Shown here piece after piece: positions 33,765 through 42,740 of a DNA stretch of 64,000 nucleotides (positions are counted from its first letter, which is position 1; each line of letters opens with the position of its first letter). Made by a program: the position numbers and the translations under genes. The stretch is from Mogibacterium sp. (lineage in GTDB: Bacteria > Bacillota > Clostridia > Peptostreptococcales > Anaerovoracaceae): the NCBI GenBank assembly GCA_017403955.1, contig JAFRDH010000010.1:1-64000 (forward strand). Reading direction: 5' to 3'. The notes under the pieces were generated by a model that saw only the letters and a list, made by a program, of their open reading frames with translations, made no database searches and was not told the origin of the DNA.

Positions 33765-33793
33765 TTTACAAACAATTGTTCGAGTGCTATAAT
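33765..33793 (+). promoter_or_regulatory. Promoter of the radical SAM-lexA operon with LexA box
   Basis: -35 TTTACA (33765-33770), 17-bp spacer, extended -10 TGCTATAAT (TATAAT 33788-33793). The spacer holds AAACAATTGTTC (33770-33781), which matches the Gram-positive SOS box GAAC-N4-GTTC except for the first base and is an almost perfect palindrome. A repressor bound there would cover the promoter, so lexA and the radical SAM gene are probably autoregulated and DNA-damage inducible. Confidence 0.75.
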
Positions 33794-33873
33794 AAGGAAA
33801 CCGTTATTTCGGCATAATAAAACACACTATATCGAATGGGGTTTCCCCACTCTTATTGGAGATTGTACCTAGA

Positions 33874-34707
33874 ATGAACAAAGTTTTTCCCAAAGTAGGA
33901 CCTACCGTCACAATGTTTGTCCCTTACGACTGCAACAACGCTTGCCCTTTCTGTGTTAACAAGAAGGAATATAGGGACACGTCCGGATTTGATATCCAGA
34001 GATGTTACAGAGCTCTGGATCTGATGAACAGAATTTTTCCTCACAATGATGTAGTACTGACCGGAGGCGAACCTCTTGCAGAGCTTGAATCCCTTCAGGA
34101 TATTCTCGATCATATCGAGGACGGACATCACATTTATATCAACACTACACTCCCTGTTCCGGAAGGAAAGACGATCGAAGATGTAGCTGCTGTTCTCAAC
34201 AAGTATGCAGACCGTATCAGCTGTATCAATGTTTCCAGACATCTCAAGCATTATGTCAAAGAGTGTCCGGATGAGATTTTCGATCTTCTCAAATTCAGAA
34301 CAAGAATCAACTGTGTAGTATTCGAAGACGCTAAGGATCCTTCCACAAGAGACAAGCTTATAGCATTTCTGAACAGATTCAAAGGTCATGAGATCCAGCT
34401 CAGAGCTAATTACTCCTACCTGAACCTCGAGAACGTATTCGATACAGAGAATGACAACCTTTTCAAGTTGATATCAGATATCTGTGAATACAAGTATCCT
34501 CTTGAGAAGGAACGCTTCAGAACAGGTTTTGTTTTTGAGCGCGAAGGCAGCAAGATCACATATCACAAGACCCTTCCTTTTGCCAAGGTCGATGGTATCG
34601 TTGGTGATATTATCATTCGTCAGAACGGAAGGATTTACGATGACTGGAATGAATATGGTTCAGAGCTTAATATCAATGATCTGGTAGATCACGCCTATAA
34701 GCTATAG
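33874..34707 (+). CDS. Radical SAM protein, likely SOS-controlled, 277 aa
   Basis: The canonical [4Fe-4S]/AdoMet motif is Cys20-x3-Cys24-x2-Cys27 (CNNACPFC), followed by VVLTGGEPLAEL, the glycine-rich AdoMet strand. The rest of the TIM-barrel-like domain spans about 200 residues and there is no extra Cys-rich SPASM domain. ATG 33874 was chosen; a TTG at 33856 lies upstream of the GGAG site and is unlikely. The substrate is not recognisable from the sequence. It shares a LexA-box promoter with lexA 16 bp downstream, which suggests a role in DNA damage or stress. It does not look like spore photoproduct lyase. Confidence 0.8.
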   Translation: MNKVFPKVGPTVTMFVPYDCNNACPFCVNKKEYRDTSGFDIQRCYRALDLMNRIFPHNDVVLTGGEPLAELESLQDILDHIEDGHHIYINTTLPVPEGKTIEDVAAVLNKYADRISCINVSRHLKHYVKECPDEIFDLLKFRTRINCVVFEDAKDPSTRDKLIAFLNRFKGHEIQLRANYSYLNLENVFDTENDNLFKLISDICEYKYPLEKERFRTGFVFEREGSKITYHKTLPFAKVDGIVGDIIIRQNGRIYDDWNEYGSELNINDLVDHAYKL

Positions 34708-34723
34708 CCAAAGGAGATTCGAT

Positions 34724-35359
34724 ATGAAGAAGAGCGAACAGCGCCAGAATGAGATTCTGGATTTCATGAAGAAGACTATTGCTGCAAAGGGCTACTCCCC
34801 TACAGTCAGAGAGATTTGTCAGGCTCTTGACATCAAGTCTACTTCAACAGTCCACAGCGACATCAAAGTATTGGAAGACAAAGGTCTTGTACGTAAGGAC
34901 CCTTCGAAACCTCGTACAGTTCTTCCTGTCAGCAACGAATACATCAAGACGCCTGTTACCGATGATATCAACACAGTATCACTCCCGGTGATCGGCCGCG
35001 TAGCTGCCGGAGAACCTATACTTGCCGAACAGAACATAGTCGACGAGATGCCGATGCCTGCAAGATTCATTGGTCCTGGCAACAACTTCATTCTCACAGT
35101 TCATGGTGACAGTATGGTCAACGTCGGGATCAATGACGGAGACTATCTCATCGTTCAGGAATCTCATGAGGCAAACAATGGTGAGATCGTTGTAGCACTT
35201 GTCAATGACGGCTTCGATTCCGGAGCAACGGTCAAGAGATTCTTCAAAGAAAGCGATCATATCAGACTGCAGCCTGAGAACGACTACATGGAACCTATTA
35301 TCGCGAAAGATGTAGTTGTAGTCGGCAAAGTCAAAGGCGTATTCAGATATCTCAACTAA
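34724..35359 (+). CDS. lexA: SOS repressor LexA, 211 aa
   Basis: An N-terminal winged helix (SPTVREICQALDIKSTSTVH, about 25-44) and a C-terminal S24 self-cleaving domain with the Ala95-Gly96 scissile bond (VAAGEP), Ser130 nucleophile (HGDSM) and Lys171 (TVKRF). All catalytic parts are intact and the length is typical. It lies 16 bp after the radical SAM gene and has an AAAGGAGA ribosome binding site. A LexA box sits in the shared promoter. Confidence 0.95.
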   Translation: MKKSEQRQNEILDFMKKTIAAKGYSPTVREICQALDIKSTSTVHSDIKVLEDKGLVRKDPSKPRTVLPVSNEYIKTPVTDDINTVSLPVIGRVAAGEPILAEQNIVDEMPMPARFIGPGNNFILTVHGDSMVNVGINDGDYLIVQESHEANNGEIVVALVNDGFDSGATVKRFFKESDHIRLQPENDYMEPIIAKDVVVVGKVKGVFRYLN

Positions 35360-35372
35360 CAGCGTTTCATTC

Positions 35373-35399
35373 CACTGCTCGCCCAATTTGCGAGCAGTG
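35373..35399 (+). terminator. Hairpin after lexA
   Basis: CACTGCTCGC and GCGAGCAGTG form a perfect 10-bp stem with a 7-nt loop, 13 bp after the lexA stop. The following bases (TTATATAG) give only a poor U-tract, so termination may be partial or Rho-aided. Confidence 0.6.
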
Positions 35400-35519
35400 T
35401 TATATAGCGGGCATTTGCATTCTGTATCTGCTTATTGTTCTATTAAGCAGTATCTGATTGTTATCCGCCCGCCTTTTTTATGTTCTTCTCACCTTTTTAA
35501 AATGACCCCAATACGCTTC

Positions 35520-35548
35520 TTGACATAACATAAATAAAGGATGATAAT
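35520..35548 (+). promoter_or_regulatory. Promoter of proC
   Basis: -35 TTGACA (35520-35525), 17-bp spacer, -10 GATAAT (35543-35548), about 67 bp before the proC ATG. Confidence 0.75.
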
Positions 35549-35615
35549 AACACTGTACTCAAGTTTGGACTACGGTACAATAAATAATGGCAATTATAAT
35601 TCGGAGGTTAAATAT

Positions 35616-36413
35616 ATGAAAATAGGATTTTTCGGTGCAGGTGCCATGGGCGGCGCTATTCTTTCCGGCGCTATCGAAACTGGCGTTATCAGACCTGAAG
35701 ATGCTTACGTTTACGATCTTGCCGTTGCGATCAAAGAGAAATACAAAGCTCTTGGCTGCAATATAGTAGAATCTGCTACAGAGCTTGGTGAATCATCTGA
35801 TATCGTAGTAGTGGCACTCAAGCCTCAGTATGCTCAGGGCGGTCTTGCTCAGCTGGAAGATTCAGTTGATGGAAAGGCTCTTATTTCTATCATGGCAGGT
35901 CTTACCACTGAGACGATCCGTTCATGGACAAAGGGCGATTTCAGACTTCTCAGACTTATGCCTAATACTCCTGCCCTTGTTGGCGCAGGCGCATTTGCTC
36001 TCGATTCTGAGACTGACCTCACTACAGATGAAAAAGATTTTGCAGAGAAGCTGTTCACATCCATTGGTATTGTTGAGTGGATGCCTGAACACCTCATCGA
36101 TACAGCTTGCGGACTCTCCGGAGCAGGCCCGGCTTATATCTATCTCGTTATTGAGGCTCTTGCAGACGGCGGCGTTCTTAAGGGACTTCCGAGACCTACA
36201 GCAATGAAGCTCGCAGCCCAGACAGTTTACGGTGCTGCCAAAATGGTCCTCGAGACAGGTAAGCATCCGGGTGAACTTAAGGACATGGTCTGCTCACCTG
36301 GCGGCAATACTATCGTTGGTATCAAAACTCTTGAAGATCACGGAGTAAGAGGCGCATTCATCGACACAGTCGGAAAAGCAACGGAAAGAGCTCAGGAGCT
36401 CGGCAAGAAGTAA
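35616..36413 (+). CDS. proC: Pyrroline-5-carboxylate reductase, 265 aa
   Basis: The last enzyme of proline synthesis, reducing pyrroline-5-carboxylate with NAD(P)H. The N-terminal Rossmann motif is KIGFFGAGAMGGAI; RLMPNTPALVGAGAFAL, LSGAGPAYIYLVIEALADGG and MVCSPGGNTIVGI are family signatures. ATG 35616 with TCGGAGG upstream is the start; an in-frame ATG 75 bp earlier lies inside the promoter and is rejected. Single-gene transcript ending at 36441-36470. Confidence 0.95.
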   Translation: MKIGFFGAGAMGGAILSGAIETGVIRPEDAYVYDLAVAIKEKYKALGCNIVESATELGESSDIVVVALKPQYAQGGLAQLEDSVDGKALISIMAGLTTETIRSWTKGDFRLLRLMPNTPALVGAGAFALDSETDLTTDEKDFAEKLFTSIGIVEWMPEHLIDTACGLSGAGPAYIYLVIEALADGGVLKGLPRPTAMKLAAQTVYGAAKMVLETGKHPGELKDMVCSPGGNTIVGIKTLEDHGVRGAFIDTVGKATERAQELGKK

Positions 36414-36440
36414 GAAACGAGTCAGATCGACACAAGAAAA

Positions 36441-36470
36441 ACACCCATTCAGTTCATCGCTGAATGGGTG
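36441..36470. terminator. Bidirectional terminator between proC and the COG2426 gene
   Basis: ACACCCATTCAG and CTGAATGGGTG form an 11-bp stem. The plus-strand side is followed by CTTCTTTTTGTTTTC and the minus-strand side by TTTTTCTTG, so it can stop both converging transcripts. Confidence 0.85.
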
Positions 36471-36488
36471 CTTCTTTTTGTTTTCTTT

Positions 36489-36947
36489 TCAGGAGAATAA
36501 CGCTCCGGCTCCATATGTCAGTGTCGTTACGATCACTCCGGCAACAAGTACTCCAACTATAATGGCCGGCATCGCCCTCTTGAGCCTCATATCCATCATC
36601 GCTGCGACAAGCGCACCTGTCCATGCTCCGGTACCCGGCAGCGGTATCGCTACAAGTATCATCAGACCCAGGAATTTATATTTCTCAACTATATCCCTTT
36701 TCGCTTCTGCTTTTCTCTCGAGTTTCTCGACCATCCTGTTCAGTCTCTCGCTCTTGGTTCTGAGCCATTCGAAGACCTTGCGGGTAAAAACTATCAGAAA
36801 CGGGATCGGGAGCAAGTTTCCGATGACAGCAAGTATGAAAGCTGTATGCACACTAAGACCGGCAACGACTCCGTAAGGAATCGCCCCTCTCAGTTCGATT
36901 ACCGGTATCATAGACATCAGAAAAGTTATTAGTTTAGCGTGCCACAT
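36489..36947 (-). CDS. COG2426 small multidrug-export-type membrane protein, 152 aa
   Basis: Four to five membrane helices with the family signatures IPVIELRGAIPYGVVAG near the N-terminus and VAIPLPGTGAWTGALVAAMM near the C-terminus, separated by a charged loop (about 60-90). The family name (small multi-drug export) is historical and transport has rarely been shown. The gene starts 5 bp after the aminopeptidase stop, so it is cotranscribed with it. Confidence 0.85.
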   Translation of the reverse strand: MWHAKLITFLMSMIPVIELRGAIPYGVVAGLSVHTAFILAVIGNLLPIPFLIVFTRKVFEWLRTKSERLNRMVEKLERKAEAKRDIVEKYKFLGLMILVAIPLPGTGAWTGALVAAMMDMRLKRAMPAIIVGVLVAGVIVTTLTYGAGALFS

Positions 36948-36952
36948 ATTAT

Positions 36953-38335
36953 TTATTCAGCGTGCTTAAGAAATGCCTTGTATCCTTTGTATGCTTCGTA
37001 GAGGTCGCACTTTGTTATAGTTTCCCATGGAGCATGCATTGAAAGCACCGGAATTCCGCTGTCGATGACCTGCATGCCATAGAGTGAAAGAATATATGCG
37101 ATAGTTCCGCCTCCGCCGACATCTACCTTGCCAAGCTCTGCTGTCTGGTAAACGACTTTGTTATCATCGAAAATCTTGCGCAGTTTTGCGATATATTCAG
37201 CGTTAGCATCGTTTGAACCGGACTTGCCCCTGCCGCCTGTATATTTGTTGAATACAAGGCCATGTCCGAACTTAGCAGCATTCTGCTTTTCGAATTTGTC
37301 TGCATAAAGCGGATCATATGCAGCACTTACATCGGATGAGAGCATTCTGCTGTTTCTGAGACATCTTGTGAGGTTGAGTTCGCTGTAGATTCCCATTCTG
37401 TCAAGGACTTCTCTCATCATGTCTTCGAAGAAATGAGATTCCATTCCTGTTGCGCCGACACTTCCGATCTCTTCTTTATCTACAAACAATCCACATGCAG
37501 TGACTTTGACTTCAGGTACATCTGTCATAGCTGCAGCTGAAGGATATGCGCAGCATCTGTCATCATGACCATATCCGAGGATCATGCTGCGGTCAAAGCC
37601 GGCTTCTCTTGCCTTGCCTGCAGGAACTGCTTCGATCTCTGCTGAAATAAAATCATCCTCTTCGATCCCATATTCGTCCTTGAGAAGTGAAAGAACTGCA
37701 GCCTTTACAGCATCCTTTTCTTCTCCCTGAAGAGGCTTCGTACCAACCAAAATATCAAGGTCTTCACCTTCAATCACTTTGGCGGCTACTTTCTGCAGCT
37801 GGTCCTGAGCAAGGTGAATCAGAATGTCACTGATGAAGAAAACAGGATCATCAGGCTTCTCTCCAATGCTGATTTTTACAACAGTTCCATCGGTCTTTGC
37901 TACAACTCCGTGAAGAGCAAGCGGCATAGCTACATACTGGTATTTTTTAACTCCCCCATAATACTGCGTATTGAGATATGCGAGTTCATCACTCTCATAA
38001 AGAGGAACCTGCTTGATGTCAAGTCTCGGTGAATCTATGTGAGCACCGAGGATATTCATTCCATCCCTGACGATATCCTCACCAATGTTGAGCATCATCA
38101 TTGACTTACCCATATTGACTGCATATACTTTGCTGCCTGCAGCGAGGGCCTCATCATTAGCAATAACCTCTTCGAGATTTCTGTACCCATGAGCTTCTGC
38201 AAGAGCGATCAGCTCATCCGTACACTCACGTTCAGTCTTACCCTTGTTAAGGAAGCTGATATAATCTCTGCTGAGCTTCTCGAGTTCAGCAAGATCAGCA
38301 TCCGAATAAGTAGTCCATGCATTATCGTGAATCAT
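36953..38335 (-). CDS. M18-family aminopeptidase, 460 aa
   Basis: A zinc metalloaminopeptidase of the M18 (aspartyl/LAP4) family: metal ligands in LGAHIDSPRLDIKQ, the catalytic DKEEIGSVGATGM and the late SMHAPWETITKCDLYEAY. Length is typical. It is cytoplasmic and trims peptides from their N-terminus. The start has GGAGG and there is an extended -10 promoter at 38390-38398. The COG2426 membrane protein gene follows after 5 bp. Confidence 0.92.
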   Translation of the reverse strand: MIHDNAWTTYSDADLAELEKLSRDYISFLNKGKTERECTDELIALAEAHGYRNLEEVIANDEALAAGSKVYAVNMGKSMMMLNIGEDIVRDGMNILGAHIDSPRLDIKQVPLYESDELAYLNTQYYGGVKKYQYVAMPLALHGVVAKTDGTVVKISIGEKPDDPVFFISDILIHLAQDQLQKVAAKVIEGEDLDILVGTKPLQGEEKDAVKAAVLSLLKDEYGIEEDDFISAEIEAVPAGKAREAGFDRSMILGYGHDDRCCAYPSAAAMTDVPEVKVTACGLFVDKEEIGSVGATGMESHFFEDMMREVLDRMGIYSELNLTRCLRNSRMLSSDVSAAYDPLYADKFEKQNAAKFGHGLVFNKYTGGRGKSGSNDANAEYIAKLRKIFDDNKVVYQTAELGKVDVGGGGTIAYILSLYGMQVIDSGIPVLSMHAPWETITKCDLYEAYKGYKAFLKHAE

Positions 38336-38389
38336 CTAAAACCTCCAAAAAAATAATATCGGAATGCATAAACATGCATCCAATTACGC

Positions 38390-38398
38390 ATTATAGCA
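38390..38398 (-). promoter_or_regulatory. Extended -10 promoter of the aminopeptidase gene
   Basis: Minus-strand TGCTATAAT, an extended -10 with consensus TATAAT (38390-38395). The -35 position (TTACTT) is weak, as often with extended -10 promoters. It lies just beside the hydrogenase-operon terminator. Confidence 0.6.
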
Positions 38399-38417
38399 TG
38401 AATGAGCATATAAAGTA

Positions 38418-38447
38418 AGAGTCCCGCTCAATTAAGAACGGGACTCT
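38418..38447 (-). terminator. Terminator of the hydrogenase operon
   Basis: AGAGTCCCG and CGGGACTCT form a perfect 9-bp stem with a 12-nt loop, 26 bp after the hydrogenase stop. The T-tract on the minus strand is short (TACTTTATAT). Confidence 0.7.
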
Positions 38448-38473
38448 GATATAAATCTTTGTAAAGATTGTGA

Positions 38474-40240
38474 TTATTCGTGATCAGCATTGACCTTTCT
38501 TGCTACGTATGAAGTGTGGAGTGCATGATGTGCCTTCTCACTGCCATATGAGCCATACCATTCATCATAGAGCTTGATGATGCTTGGATTCTCGTGAGAT
38601 CTTCTCAGAGGTCTGTCAGCATCGAGGTCATAGAGGCCCTTAGCTCTTACTTCACGAACATCCATGAAGTTCTTGATCTTGGATGGAACGATTGGCTGTC
38701 CGCCGCCGTTTACGCAGCCGCCTGGGCAAGCCATGATCTCGATGAATGTGTAGTTCTTCTCACCGGACTTGACCATTTCAAGTACCTTACGTGCATTTGC
38801 AAGGCCGGATGCAACAGCAACGCTGACTTCAAGTCCGCCAACCTTGTAGCTTGCTTCCTTAACGCCTTCAACACCACGAACATCCTGGAACTCAAGGAGA
38901 TCCTTACCGAACTTCTCTCCTGTGATCCATTCAACAGCTGTTCTGAGAGCAGCTTCCATAACACCGCCTGTTGCTCCGAAGATAACAGCAGCACCTGTGC
39001 TCTCGCCCAGAGGATCATCATAAGGTTCGTCAGGGAGATTAACGAAGTCGATACCTGCTTCGCTGATCATTCTGCCGAGTTCTCTTGTTGTCAGAGCGTA
39101 ATCGACATCAGGGATTCCAGGGCCGGCTGCAGACTGATCGTCTCTGCCGCACTCGAACTTCTTAGCTGTACATGGCATTACCGATACGGAAACGATATCC
39201 TTAGGATCAATGCCCTTCTTCTCTGCGTAGTATGTCTTAACTACAGCACCGAACATCTGCTGCGGTGACTTGCAGGAAGAAACGTTAGGAAGAAGTTCAG
39301 GATAGTAATGCTCGATGAACTTGATCCATCCAGGTGAGCATGAAGTGATCATCGGAAGTACGCCGCCGTTTGTTACTCTGCCAATCAGCTCGTTAGCTTC
39401 CTCAACGATTGTGAGGTCAGCGGAGAAGTTTGTATCAAATACAGCGTCGAATCCGAGTCTTCTCATACCTGCAGCAAGCTTTCCTTCAACCTCAGCGCCG
39501 ATTGGCATACCGAAGCATTCGCCGAGTCCGACTCTTACGGATGGAGCAGCCTGAACTACTACGTGCTTTGTTGGGTCTGCGAGAGCAGCCTTAACAGCAG
39601 CTGTAGAATCGTTCTCGTGGAGAGCTCCAACAGGGCAAGCTACGATACACTGACCGCAGTTTACGCAGGAAGTCTCAGCGAGAGGAAGTTCAAATGCGCT
39701 TCCGATATGTGTGTCGAAACCTCTTGCATTAGCGCCGATAACGCCGATGCTCTGATACTTCTCGCATGCAGCAGTACATCTTCTGCAGAGGATGCACTTG
39801 TTATTATCTCTTACGATAGATGGCGAAGAAGCATCGATTGTGAACTCATTCTTGTAGCCTGCATAATACTCTGTGTTTTCAACACCGTATCTCTTGCAGA
39901 GTGCCTGAAGTTCGCAGTTTGTGCTGCGTACACATCCGAGGCAGTCCTGATCGTGATCGGACAGGATCAGCTGGAGTGTTTTACGTCTGTAATCCTTGAT
40001 CTTCTCGGTGTTGGTATGAGCTACCATTCCGTCTGTGCAAGGATATACGCAGGCAGCGACAAGAGCTCTAGCTCCTTCTACTTCACATACGCACATTCTG
40101 CAGGCACCGATCTCGTTGATGCCTCTCAGATAGCACAGTGTAGGTACGTCGATGCCCGCCTTATGGGCTGCATCCAGCAAGGTGGAACCTTCTGGTACAG
40201 TAACCGTAATATTGTCAACTGTTACTTTAATATCTGCCAT
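38474..40240 (-). CDS. hndD: [FeFe] hydrogenase catalytic subunit (HndD/HydA type), 588 aa
   Basis: Domains in order: [2Fe-2S] ferredoxin-like (CYLRGINEIGACRMCVCEV), His-Cys cluster (HDQDCLGCVRSTNC), two [4Fe-4S] (CILCRRCTAAC, CVNCGQCIVACP) and the H-cluster domain with L1 TSCSPGW (299-305), L2 MPCTAKKFE and L3 MACPGGCVNGGGQP. L1 has Ser where many enzymes have the proton-relay Cys (TSCCPGW). ATG 40240 was chosen for AGGAGGTGAG upstream. With HndC and HndA it forms a soluble NAD(P)-linked, probably electron-bifurcating hydrogenase that makes or uses H2. Confidence 0.95.
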   Translation of the reverse strand: MADIKVTVDNITVTVPEGSTLLDAAHKAGIDVPTLCYLRGINEIGACRMCVCEVEGARALVAACVYPCTDGMVAHTNTEKIKDYRRKTLQLILSDHDQDCLGCVRSTNCELQALCKRYGVENTEYYAGYKNEFTIDASSPSIVRDNNKCILCRRCTAACEKYQSIGVIGANARGFDTHIGSAFELPLAETSCVNCGQCIVACPVGALHENDSTAAVKAALADPTKHVVVQAAPSVRVGLGECFGMPIGAEVEGKLAAGMRRLGFDAVFDTNFSADLTIVEEANELIGRVTNGGVLPMITSCSPGWIKFIEHYYPELLPNVSSCKSPQQMFGAVVKTYYAEKKGIDPKDIVSVSVMPCTAKKFECGRDDQSAAGPGIPDVDYALTTRELGRMISEAGIDFVNLPDEPYDDPLGESTGAAVIFGATGGVMEAALRTAVEWITGEKFGKDLLEFQDVRGVEGVKEASYKVGGLEVSVAVASGLANARKVLEMVKSGEKNYTFIEIMACPGGCVNGGGQPIVPSKIKNFMDVREVRAKGLYDLDADRPLRRSHENPSIIKLYDEWYGSYGSEKAHHALHTSYVARKVNADHE

Positions 40241-40255
40241 AGTTCTCACCTCCTG

Positions 40256-42133
40256 TTACTTTCTGCTTATTGCACCGAATGCGCAGTTCTCCATACAAGC
40301 ACCGCACTTGATGCACTTCGATGTATCGATAACGTGTGGCTGCTTGACAGCTCCTGAAATAGCGCCAACCGGGCAGTTGCGAGCGCACTTTGTGCAGCCC
40401 TTGCACTTATCAGGATCGATCTGGTAATTGAGGAGAGCTTTGCAGACGCCTGCAGGACATCTCTTCTCTACGATATGAGCTTCATACTCATCTCTGAAGT
40501 GCTCGATTGTTGAAAGAATCGGGTTAGGCGCAGTCTGTCCGAGTCCGCACAGAGCGTTAGCCTGAATGTAATGAGCAAGCTCATCCAGCTTGTCGAGGTC
40601 TTCAAGCTCGCCTCTTCCTTCGGAGATCTTCTCAAGGATCTCGAGCATACGTCTTGTACCGATTCTGCAAGGTGTGCACTTTCCGCAGGATTCGCTTACT
40701 GTGAATCCGAGATAGAACTTAGCGATATCTACCATGCAGTTGTCTTCGTCGAGTACGATCATTCCGCCGGATCCCATCATGGAACCGATAGCCTTCAGTG
40801 ATTCATAGTCGATAGGTACGTCATATGACTTAGCAGGGATACATCCGCCGGAAGGTCCGCCGGTCTGAGCAGCTTTGAATTTCTTTCCGTTTGGAACGCC
40901 GCCGCCGATCTCTTCTACTACCTGTCTGAGTGTAGCACCCATAGGAACTTCTACAAGGCCGGTGTTGTTAACCTTACCGCCAAGAGCGAATACCTTGGTT
41001 CCCTTGGATGTTTCAGTACCATACTGATTGAACCAGCTTGCACCGTTAAGGATGATCTGTGGAATATTAGCATATGTCTCAACGTTGTTGAGAACTGTAG
41101 GTGCTGAGAACAGTCCCTTTACAGCAGGGAATGGAGGACGTGGACGAGGCTCACCTCTGTTGCCCTCGATCGATGTCATAAGAGCTGTTTCTTCGCCGCA
41201 TACGAATGCGCCGGCACCGAGTCTGAGATCTACGTCAAAGTCAAATCCTGAACCGAAGATGTTCTTGCCGAGGAGGCCGTATTCTCTGGCCTGATCGAGA
41301 GCGATCTTAAGTCTGTCTACAGCGATAGGATACTCTGCTCTTACGTAGATATAGCCCTGGCTTGCTCCGATAGCATAGCCTGCGATTGCCATAGCCTCAA
41401 GAATTGAGTGAGGGTCTCCCTCAAGGATGGAACGATCCATGAATGCGCCCGGGTCACCTTCGTCGGCGTTGCAGGCAACATACTTCTGGACCTTGCCCCT
41501 GTTAGCAGAAGCGAACATCCATTTTCTTCCTGTAGGGAATCCGCCGCCTCCTCTTCCTCTGAGACCTGAATCGACAACTTCCTGAATAACTTCATCAGGT
41601 GTCATCTCATTGAGTGCCTTAGCAAGCGCCTGATAACCGTCTCTTGCAATGTACTCGTCGATGTTCTCAGGGTCGATCTTACCGCAGTTACGGAGTGCCA
41701 TTCTGAGCTGATTGTTGTAGAATGCGGACTCTACATACGGGATCTTCTCGCCGTTTGAGAGTTCTTCTACCATGAGATATTCTTCAACAGGTGTTCCGCC
41801 GAGGATGTGCTCTTCGAAGATTCTGTCTACCATCTCAGGCTTTACTTCCTGATAGAAAACGTTTCCAGGATGAACGACCATGATAGGTCCCTTAGCGCAC
41901 AGACCCTGACAGCCTGTCTGAATGATTTCGACCTCGTCCTTCTTGCCGGCAGCATCGATGAGCTTGTTCAGCTCTTCCATGATCTCCCAGCTGTGGTTGG
42001 AAGTACATCCGGTACCTCCGCATACGAGAACGTAGATTTTTTCAGCAGCTTCAGCAGTATCAGGATTGAACCTGATATCGATCTGGCCATGCTTCGCCGC
42101 CTTGATGTCTTTTAAATCTTGCAGTGTTTTCAT
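40256..42133 (-). CDS. hndC: NAD(P)H-binding diaphorase subunit of hydrogenase (HndC/HydB, NuoF-like), 625 aa
   Basis: An N-terminal thioredoxin-like [2Fe-2S] domain (CGGTGCTSN and CQGLCAKGP), a NuoF core with the NAD-binding RGRGGGGFPTGRKW and FMN-binding ADEGDPGAFMDRSILEGDP, the [4Fe-4S] motif ESCGKCTPCRIGTRR, and a C-terminal pair of [4Fe-4S] ferredoxin sites (CKGCTKCARNCP, CIKCGACMENC). This is the usual layout of bifurcating hydrogenase and NADH-dependent enzymes. It lies between hndA (19 bp) and hndD (15 bp). Confidence 0.95.
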   Translation of the reverse strand: MKTLQDLKDIKAAKHGQIDIRFNPDTAEAAEKIYVLVCGGTGCTSNHSWEIMEELNKLIDAAGKKDEVEIIQTGCQGLCAKGPIMVVHPGNVFYQEVKPEMVDRIFEEHILGGTPVEEYLMVEELSNGEKIPYVESAFYNNQLRMALRNCGKIDPENIDEYIARDGYQALAKALNEMTPDEVIQEVVDSGLRGRGGGGFPTGRKWMFASANRGKVQKYVACNADEGDPGAFMDRSILEGDPHSILEAMAIAGYAIGASQGYIYVRAEYPIAVDRLKIALDQAREYGLLGKNIFGSGFDFDVDLRLGAGAFVCGEETALMTSIEGNRGEPRPRPPFPAVKGLFSAPTVLNNVETYANIPQIILNGASWFNQYGTETSKGTKVFALGGKVNNTGLVEVPMGATLRQVVEEIGGGVPNGKKFKAAQTGGPSGGCIPAKSYDVPIDYESLKAIGSMMGSGGMIVLDEDNCMVDIAKFYLGFTVSESCGKCTPCRIGTRRMLEILEKISEGRGELEDLDKLDELAHYIQANALCGLGQTAPNPILSTIEHFRDEYEAHIVEKRCPAGVCKALLNYQIDPDKCKGCTKCARNCPVGAISGAVKQPHVIDTSKCIKCGACMENCAFGAISRK

Positions 42134-42152
42134 GACTTACCTCCATTATGCG

Positions 42153-42641
42153 TTACTCGTATTTGGAGAGAACTCCGGCTACTCTGTCCGGTGTCATCTT
42201 ACCATATACATCTCCGTCAACGATCATAACAGGTGCGAGTCCACATGCTCCAACGCAACGACAAACTTCCAACGAGAATTTGCCGTCTGATGTACATTCA
42301 CCGTCCTCGATACCAAGAACCTTCTCGATCTCTTCGAGAATAGCTCCTGCACCTTTTACATAGCAAGCTGTTCCGAGACACATCGCAACAACATACTTGC
42401 CCTTAGGCGACATCGAAAACTGTGCATAGAAAGTAGCTACACCATAGATTTTCTCGATTGGAATGCCAGTCTCGTCAGAAATAATCTTCTGTACCTGGTA
42501 TGGAAGGTATCCGTAAATCTCCTGTGCCTCCTGCATGATTGGCATAAGAGCGCCCTTCTGTCCCTTGTACTTAGCGATTACTTCAAGCAGCTTAGCTTCC
42601 TGTTCCTTAGTTCCTTTAAAAGGAACGCTCGATACTTTCAT
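42153..42641 (-). CDS. hndA: [2Fe-2S] hydrogenase subunit (HndA/HydC, NuoE-like), 162 aa
   Basis: A thioredoxin-like NuoE-family protein with the four cluster ligands in VAMCLGTACYVKGA and CRCVGACGLAPVM, and GVATFYAQFS before them. Length is standard. First gene of the three-gene hydrogenase operon, with a promoter at 42712-42740. Confidence 0.95.
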   Translation of the reverse strand: MKVSSVPFKGTKEQEAKLLEVIAKYKGQKGALMPIMQEAQEIYGYLPYQVQKIISDETGIPIEKIYGVATFYAQFSMSPKGKYVVAMCLGTACYVKGAGAILEEIEKVLGIEDGECTSDGKFSLEVCRCVGACGLAPVMIVDGDVYGKMTPDRVAGVLSKYE

Positions 42642-42711
42642 CTGCCTGATCCTCCTTAAATACTTTACATTACTTCAACGTCTACTACATCTGCATTAGT
42701 ATGTATGGTTA

Positions 42712-42740
42712 ATTATCGCACAGATAAAAAAGCATGACAA
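42712..42740 (-). promoter_or_regulatory. Promoter of the hydrogenase operon
   Basis: Minus strand: -35 TTGTCA (42735-42740), 17-bp spacer, -10 GATAAT (42712-42717), about 70 bp before hndA. Confidence 0.65.
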
